A stretch of 64,000 nt of DNA from Scytalidium lignicola (Eukaryota; Ascomycota; Leotiomycetes), in NCBI GenBank assembly GCA_002812745.2, contig NCSJ02000047.1, positions 1 through 64,000 of the forward strand, read 5' to 3'. Shown in pieces: positions 59,080 through 64,000 of the stretch. Numbering within the stretch: the first letter of the stretch is position 1; each line of letters opens with the position of its first letter. Under the pieces are notes generated by a model. That model searched no databases. It worked only from the letters and a program-made list of their open reading frames with translations, and had not been told where the DNA came from. The position numbers were made by a program, and so were the translations under genes.

Positions 59080-59230
59080 TTACGGCCGTAAAACCGTTAT
59101 GGTCAACAGTTACGGTCGTACAAGCACCCTACGGGTGCCTATAGTTGCCTACAGTAGTAGCCTACCGTAAACCCTATCCGTAAGCCCTAGCATAGGCAAC
59201 CGTAAGAACACTGTGAAGTGGCATCCGTAA
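59080..59230. repeat. Cluster of TTACGG/CCGTAA hexamers
   Basis: Seven exact copies in about 150 bp: 59080 and 59086 (together the palindrome TTACGGCCGTAA), 59110, 59165, 59178, 59200 and 59225, plus near matches (CCGTTA at 59094, CTACGG at 59130). A perfect hairpin GCACCCTACGGGTGC lies at 59124-59138. Such arrays are typical of transposase-binding subterminal repeats of DNA transposons or of transcription-factor sites; no transposon border was found. Confidence 0.6.
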
Positions 59231-59869
59231 ACTCCAAATATTGCAACATAGTACCGTACCTTGTTGGATACGCAACGAAAAGCCGCTATACAATACATAA
59301 TGGTAACACTATACATATTAGATATTATTCTAAATTCCAAATTTGTTAGAGAGTTCAACAAGGCATATATACATTTGTACTTAGATGATCTCCGTCTTTC
59401 TGCGAGGTTGAATTTTACTCCTAGGTTCTGCGATTTATCATTCACCTCTGTGAGGTACATATTTCGCATTACGCAAAACTGATGCATGCCTTCTGTAAGC
59501 TATTTCGATAATTATCTAGGATCGTATAAATTGTCTTTCCATGTCTTTATCTAGAGCATTAGGCACCTCTATTCAATGTTTCGTCGGTACCAAAATAGCA
59601 ATACTTGGTCCATGTTGCGAGTGGCGTAGAAATTAGAAGGGAGACCTCGGAGGCCTCCCTATGCATTATCTCTACCCAGTCCAAACGTTTATAGTTTTCC
59701 AACCAAAAACATGGCATCCAGAATCTGTGTTACACAAAGACGTGTCCGTGCATTAGAATCACGACGGATGTCTATCCTGGAAAGTCTAGGATTATTAAAC
59801 TTCAATTTTCATCCCAGATAATTGTTGACAACTCATTCATCAATAATTCTCAGAGCATTTTTAGGAATC
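59231..59869. promoter_or_regulatory. Upstream region of the DUF6606-type gene
   Basis: Ordinary to mildly AT-rich sequence without a recognisable gene. The promoter of the gene starting at 59870 must lie here, but I see no convincing TATA box. Confidence 0.4.
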
Positions 59870-62800
59870 ATGATCTTACTCGAATCTGTATTCAATCATT
59901 TGGTTCTCCCACCGAAGGTGCCGGGCCAAGCAGACGAGGATACTGAAGGCATCAAACGTAATATTCTTGATCGCCTGATACAAGCCTGCAACACAATATC
60001 AAAATATTCAGACGAAGAATTTGAACGAATATGGGCTTCTATTCGTAGTTCGCTTCGCATCTGCTCTGAGCTTAATGGGGATCACCTTGAAAAGGAGTTA
60101 CTCATTGGAGAATTTCGCAATCTTCAACCAAACGATCAACTTATTTTACATGTGGTGGAACAGAACGCAGCTCTTCTAATCAGGCGCCATGTGAGGTTAG
60201 TCAAATAGTTCTAGGATACATTAAAATGCTTAATTAAATGGGTACATGGTGATAGTTCGGATACCGTTGTTTTTGAGGCTTTTGAGTCGTCACCTTCCTC
60301 TGAAACCGTTCTAGCAGCGGATAACACTCTAGAGTGGGACTTTCCGGGTTGTGCGGTTGAGATAGAATGGGATGAATTCCTACAGACGTCTTTCCAGGAG
60401 AACATAGCCTTCTTTCTAGAGAAGGCTAGCATTGAGCCACTACATCGTTTCAGTGCACATCGAACTAAAGCTAGTGCCTCCGTTGTCGAGGCACGAGGTA
60501 CGACTGATCCTGCAGTTATTACTCAAATGCTCATGCCATTACTTGAAGCTATTGGATGTCCAATTAAAGTCCCCAGACTACGAAAACGAGTGCAGGACGA
60601 CGTCAATATTCAAAATGCCGAGTTACCATGGCGAAGACTACCATTTTGGCTCATTCTCCGGGTTGCAATCCAGCGTCATCTTTACTTTTCTCTTGGAAAC
60701 GAAAAAGGAAGGGCGTGTTACAAATTCCTCATTTGTACTATGCTTGCTCTATTTCTCAAAGAATGTGTCAGTCAGCTTGCTCCGGAGTTAACAGTCATGC
60801 TCAAAGCTAAGCTGTGCCGTCGTCTCGCCAAGCTGGAATTGGACAAGGCTCATGCTGGCTCTGATATCTACCAACATCTTTTTAGCTCAATTGGACCTTT
60901 TTTGAGAGAAATAATTGAAAATTCTGCGTATCAGATTGAATTGTCCTGGGATCATTTTAAACGTGCAAACATGCGGCATATTCCTAAGCTCCCTCGTCGA
61001 GCCGATAATCAGGCCTTCTACCTCTCTCTTCCAAACAGCGGGATATATCTATCAAATCTTCTCAAATCACCATATGAGCAGCCGAGACGTCTTGTGAATC
61101 TACCTATGCCTTCTCTTTCTGGTGGTACAACCCAGAAAGTCAGGACATTTACTGAAAAGTATTTTAGGCTGGTTGAACTAGATGATAAAATTGAGACTGA
61201 ATGGTCGTCATCAACTTCCAATCTAGTACCTGATTGCCAAACTCAATGCCTTAAGATGGCAGGCTTGATTAATGACCTGTTCACCGTAGTTAGTGATGCC
61301 TGCAACTCAAATCCGGAACAAATGAGCATTTTTATTTTGAATCTTTTCACCCGTTGGGTTGAAATGGATAAATTTGCTGTCAGATCTTGTGAGGTTCTTA
61401 GATATTACCGCCCTGTGTTTGACCCCGAGCTACTAGACGTTTTACAACTCCCCACCTTGTCAATGATGAGACGTCTACAGTACATACAGCAGCATCTTCA
61501 ACGCAGACGGCAGGATTGTCGGTTTACTCATCTCACAATTTTAAGTGAGCCTGGCAATGACTGTTTTGCAGTAGAATACGTGAAACAGAGCACTCGGCTG
61601 GAGAAGCTGTACCACAAGATCAGGAAAGCATCGGAAAGGTCTCGCTTGAATAAAACATTTGAATGGGAGAGTGCCTGCAAAGAGTATGATAACCTCACCG
61701 CGAAATTTTCTAAGGCCACATGTAGTTGCTCTTTCAATTTGGATGGATCACGCAACGTCAGTGGATGTAAAAAATGCTGGCATGGTCGTTGTAGGAGACG
61801 AATAAAAATCGCTATTCATGAAGACTTTCTCCCTACTGAGAATGGTCAACGAGCTTCCGTATTATTTGAGCTTGGAATTCCAGAATATTTGGAGGCATAC
61901 CGGAATGCTACATGGAAGATAGTAAGCACCCTTGGGCACCCTAGTAGACCCAACATCACGCCTTCGCCAGTGATGCTTCTGAAGGACTATTCCCAGCTTC
62001 AAAATTTCACGAAACGATCTGTAGATGGGATCCAACTTGCCTCAACCAAGAAATCTTTTCTCCAAACACATTTTAAGGAATATAAAATGAAGGTTGCACT
62101 CGATAGCATCCTTCTTCCCTTCGGCCTCGAGTTTTCATATTTCGATATGCAATCTGACGTATGGCTCAAGGATCTTAACAGGCCATTGACGTTTCAACAT
62201 CTTTGTGGAATCCACATACCCCGTAGTTTGCAAGCATCAGTTATCCAACAGGTTGAACATCCTGCTACAACCACTGACGGACCTTCATCTTACCAAATTA
62301 TAGCTAGTCAAGCACAGTGTCCCTCAGACATATCTGTACATGAATTTATCTCATATCAAAAACTACTCTCTGGAAAGTCTAGACGCTGGATAAATATACT
62401 TGTGGAGTTGGGTGCTTCAAATCTAAACTTCAGTTCTGAGGATACAATGCACATTATCAGCCAACTGGCAGTTCAAGCTGGCCCAACGGAGACAGAAGTC
62501 TATGTTCTTCGGGACATTCACGTAGTGTTCCAGGATGAGTTATTCTGTGACCGCCTACTAGAACAGATTGGAAATTGGATCAATAAGATATCTTCCAACT
62601 GGCGCGAGCGATATTGCATGGATATGCTCATCACCCTTTGTCTTCGAGTGTTTGAGCTGGCTCCTTACATATGGAGAGAATCTGCAAAAATGTTACTCAA
62701 GAATGCCCGTGAAGCAACACTGCAGTGGATCTCTCATCTTCGTGATGAGGTGCGGAACGCGACTGAAGCTGATGCTGCAGAAAGAGCTGCGATTTATGGA

Positions 62801-64000
62801 TTTTGGGCAGCCCTGCTTTGTCGAAGAACCTTTGCTACATTCATCGGTTCACATTATACGATGAACGAAGAAGATTTATGCTCATTTGTCAAGGCGTCTG
62901 TGGCTTTACAGGAGAACCTTGTGGTGGATCTTTCGAAATTGCCACAGGTCTTGAGAAACATGCTTGCTCGAGACATTAAAATGGTGTATCATATCCAATC
63001 AACTATCCAGAAATCTATTCAGTCAAATCCAAACAGTCTAGGTGCTGCAATCAACGAGATCTGGTCCGGCAATGCTGCAAATTCAACTCAAAGGACTTAT
63101 TCTCCTTGGGAGTTTATTCCTTCCGCAGAAACCAGATGGGTGACGTCAAGAATTACAAGTAGGGTAAACAAATTTATAACATCCCAAATAATACACTACA
63201 ACTTCCTTGAGGGGCATCTTTTTGTGGATGGGAAGCCGATAGGGAGATTGCCACCAGATATCAGAGATTTAGAAGACGTTAAGGAACTATTTGGAAACCA
63301 GCACCTACTGACATTTCCCTCGCCACTTACTGGTATGAGTCACGTTCTAGCAACTAACATGCAAGGTCATGAAGTTCATTTTGGCGTCCGTGGAGAGACT
63401 GTGGCTATTATAGCTTTGACGATGGATGGCCCTCTAGAATATGTCCCACGGCGTGTGTTTGGAGAGGGTGACAACATTGACCTGCCGTTAGGGCTTATTG
63501 AAAATTGTGTTCACTGGCTTAACCTCCATACAGGACGACTATATATAAGACGGAAGCCATCCATATGGAAGACTAGACCGAGTGACTGGTCTGTAGACGT
63601 TCCTAACCACCGCGCGCAACGTAAACAGGTCTTCCTGGTCAATCCTCACTCCTCACTCTGTAAACAGGTGGCGGGTATCTTCCACCACTTTGAGGATCCT
63701 CGACGTTTGACTGTTTTCCAGCCAGCAAAGGGGTGGCTTTCTGTTGAATTACGACATCTCGATCTCTCCTTCTTTGTCAACCAGAAAAACCTCCTCCAGT
63801 GTCGAGAGCTTCGATCTGAGATTGATCCCAATCAAGATGCAGGGACACTCTACGGATTTGAGAGCAAGATTGTGCTGCGAGAAGTGCCAAATATTGAGCG
63901 ACGAAGCTTAATTGCATCACTGGGGAATTTGACCTTCAAGCGTCATGGTATGCACGTTGTTGTTAGAGCACAAAGTTCTGATCAATACGGCAGATTTGAA
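59870..64000 (+). CDS. DUF6606-type giant protein (DUF3638/DUF3645 family), 5' part, runs off the window
   Basis: Exon 1 59870-60195, a 60-nt intron (60196-60255, donor GTTAGT, acceptor GATAG), then one frame open without a stop to 64000; 1,357 residues are visible. The intron removes two TAG codons and joins RRHV to SSDTVVFEAFE. The start MILLESVFNHLVLPPKVPG, and ILDRLIQACNTISK, LILHVVEQNAALLIRR and DVNIQNAELPWRRLPFWLIL, are hallmarks of the N-terminal DUF6606 domain. A cysteine cluster (C598, C600, C613, C616, H618, C621: CSC...CKKCWHGRC) may bind metal. Relatives are usually about 3,000 residues with DUF3638 and DUF3645 further on, and are often annotated as ubiquitinyl hydrolase-like; the activity is not established. 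Composition is normal, no damage seen. Confidence 0.88.

Noticed and set aside
60191..60214. Two TAG codons in the giant-protein gene read as a pseudogene or as a 24-nt intron
   Set aside because: A normal 60-nt intron (60196-60255, GTTAGT...TAG) removes both stops and keeps the frame; the following 1,248 codons have no stop.
1..64000. tRNA, rRNA genes and CRISPR arrays
   Set aside because: I looked for cloverleaf-like arms with the T-loop consensus, for rRNA-like blocks, and for regular short repeats with unique spacers, and saw none. A covariance-model scan would be needed to exclude a diverged tRNA.

Overview
The window is a piece of a filamentous ascomycete genome (Pezizomycotina; a Leotiomycetes-like fungus is my guess, not shown by the sequence). 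Short 50-100 nt introns with GT(A/G)AGT-type donors, a Zn2Cys6 regulator with an AflR-like C-terminal part, two UstYa-type proteins, a fungal GH30 galactanase and a DUF6606-type giant protein all point that way. The sequence has two compartments: very AT-rich, stop-riddled DNA made of dead transposons, and islands of ordinary composition that carry genes. Stops in the dead elements are mostly CAA/CAG to TAA/TAG and TGG to TAG/TGA/TAA, the signature of repeat-induced point mutation (RIP).

Layout. 1-13.43 kb: RIP-degraded retrotransposons, including a minus-strand Copia element with two LTRs (Copia-1, 1245-7427) and a minus-strand Gypsy Gag relic (about 8.5-9.35 kb). 13.46-15.12 kb: four-exon secreted GH30 endo-beta-1,6-galactanase, minus strand. 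17.09-17.57 kb: small single-exon PhnB/VOC-fold protein. 18.2-23.4 kb: decayed unknown ORF, a 427-bp MITE, and a second Copia-1 copy interrupted by a pogo/Fot1 DNA transposon. 24.0-24.4 kb: fragment resembling the C-terminus of a class III aminotransferase. 25.06-29.2 kb: compact gene group with two divergently transcribed UstYa-type membrane proteins and an AflR-like Zn2Cys6 regulator. 29.39-30.07 kb: TA-flanked inverted-repeat element. 30.25-31.92 kb: M61-peptidase/PDZ-like protein with a broken HEXXH motif. 33.5-56.9 kb: nested retrotransposon block with a chromodomain Gypsy (Gypsy-1), a second Gypsy (Gypsy-2) split by a complete Copia-2 insertion, solo LTRs, a 105-bp LTR-like element and a LINE ORF1 relic. 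58.0-59.0 kb: kinase-like pseudogene. 59.87 kb to the end: first 1,357 residues of a DUF6606-type giant protein, which runs out of the window.

The genes do not form one pathway. The only group that looks functional together is 25.06-29.2 kb: two proteins each with a membrane anchor and two HXXHC motifs, as in UstYa-family oxidases of fungal RiPP and other peptide pathways, next to a likely pathway-specific regulator. No precursor peptide, kexin-processed repeat protein, NRPS or PKS is visible in the window, so the product is unknown. Exon structures were worked out by hand from splice sites and frame; the summed exon lengths are multiples of three for every spliced gene that is complete here.
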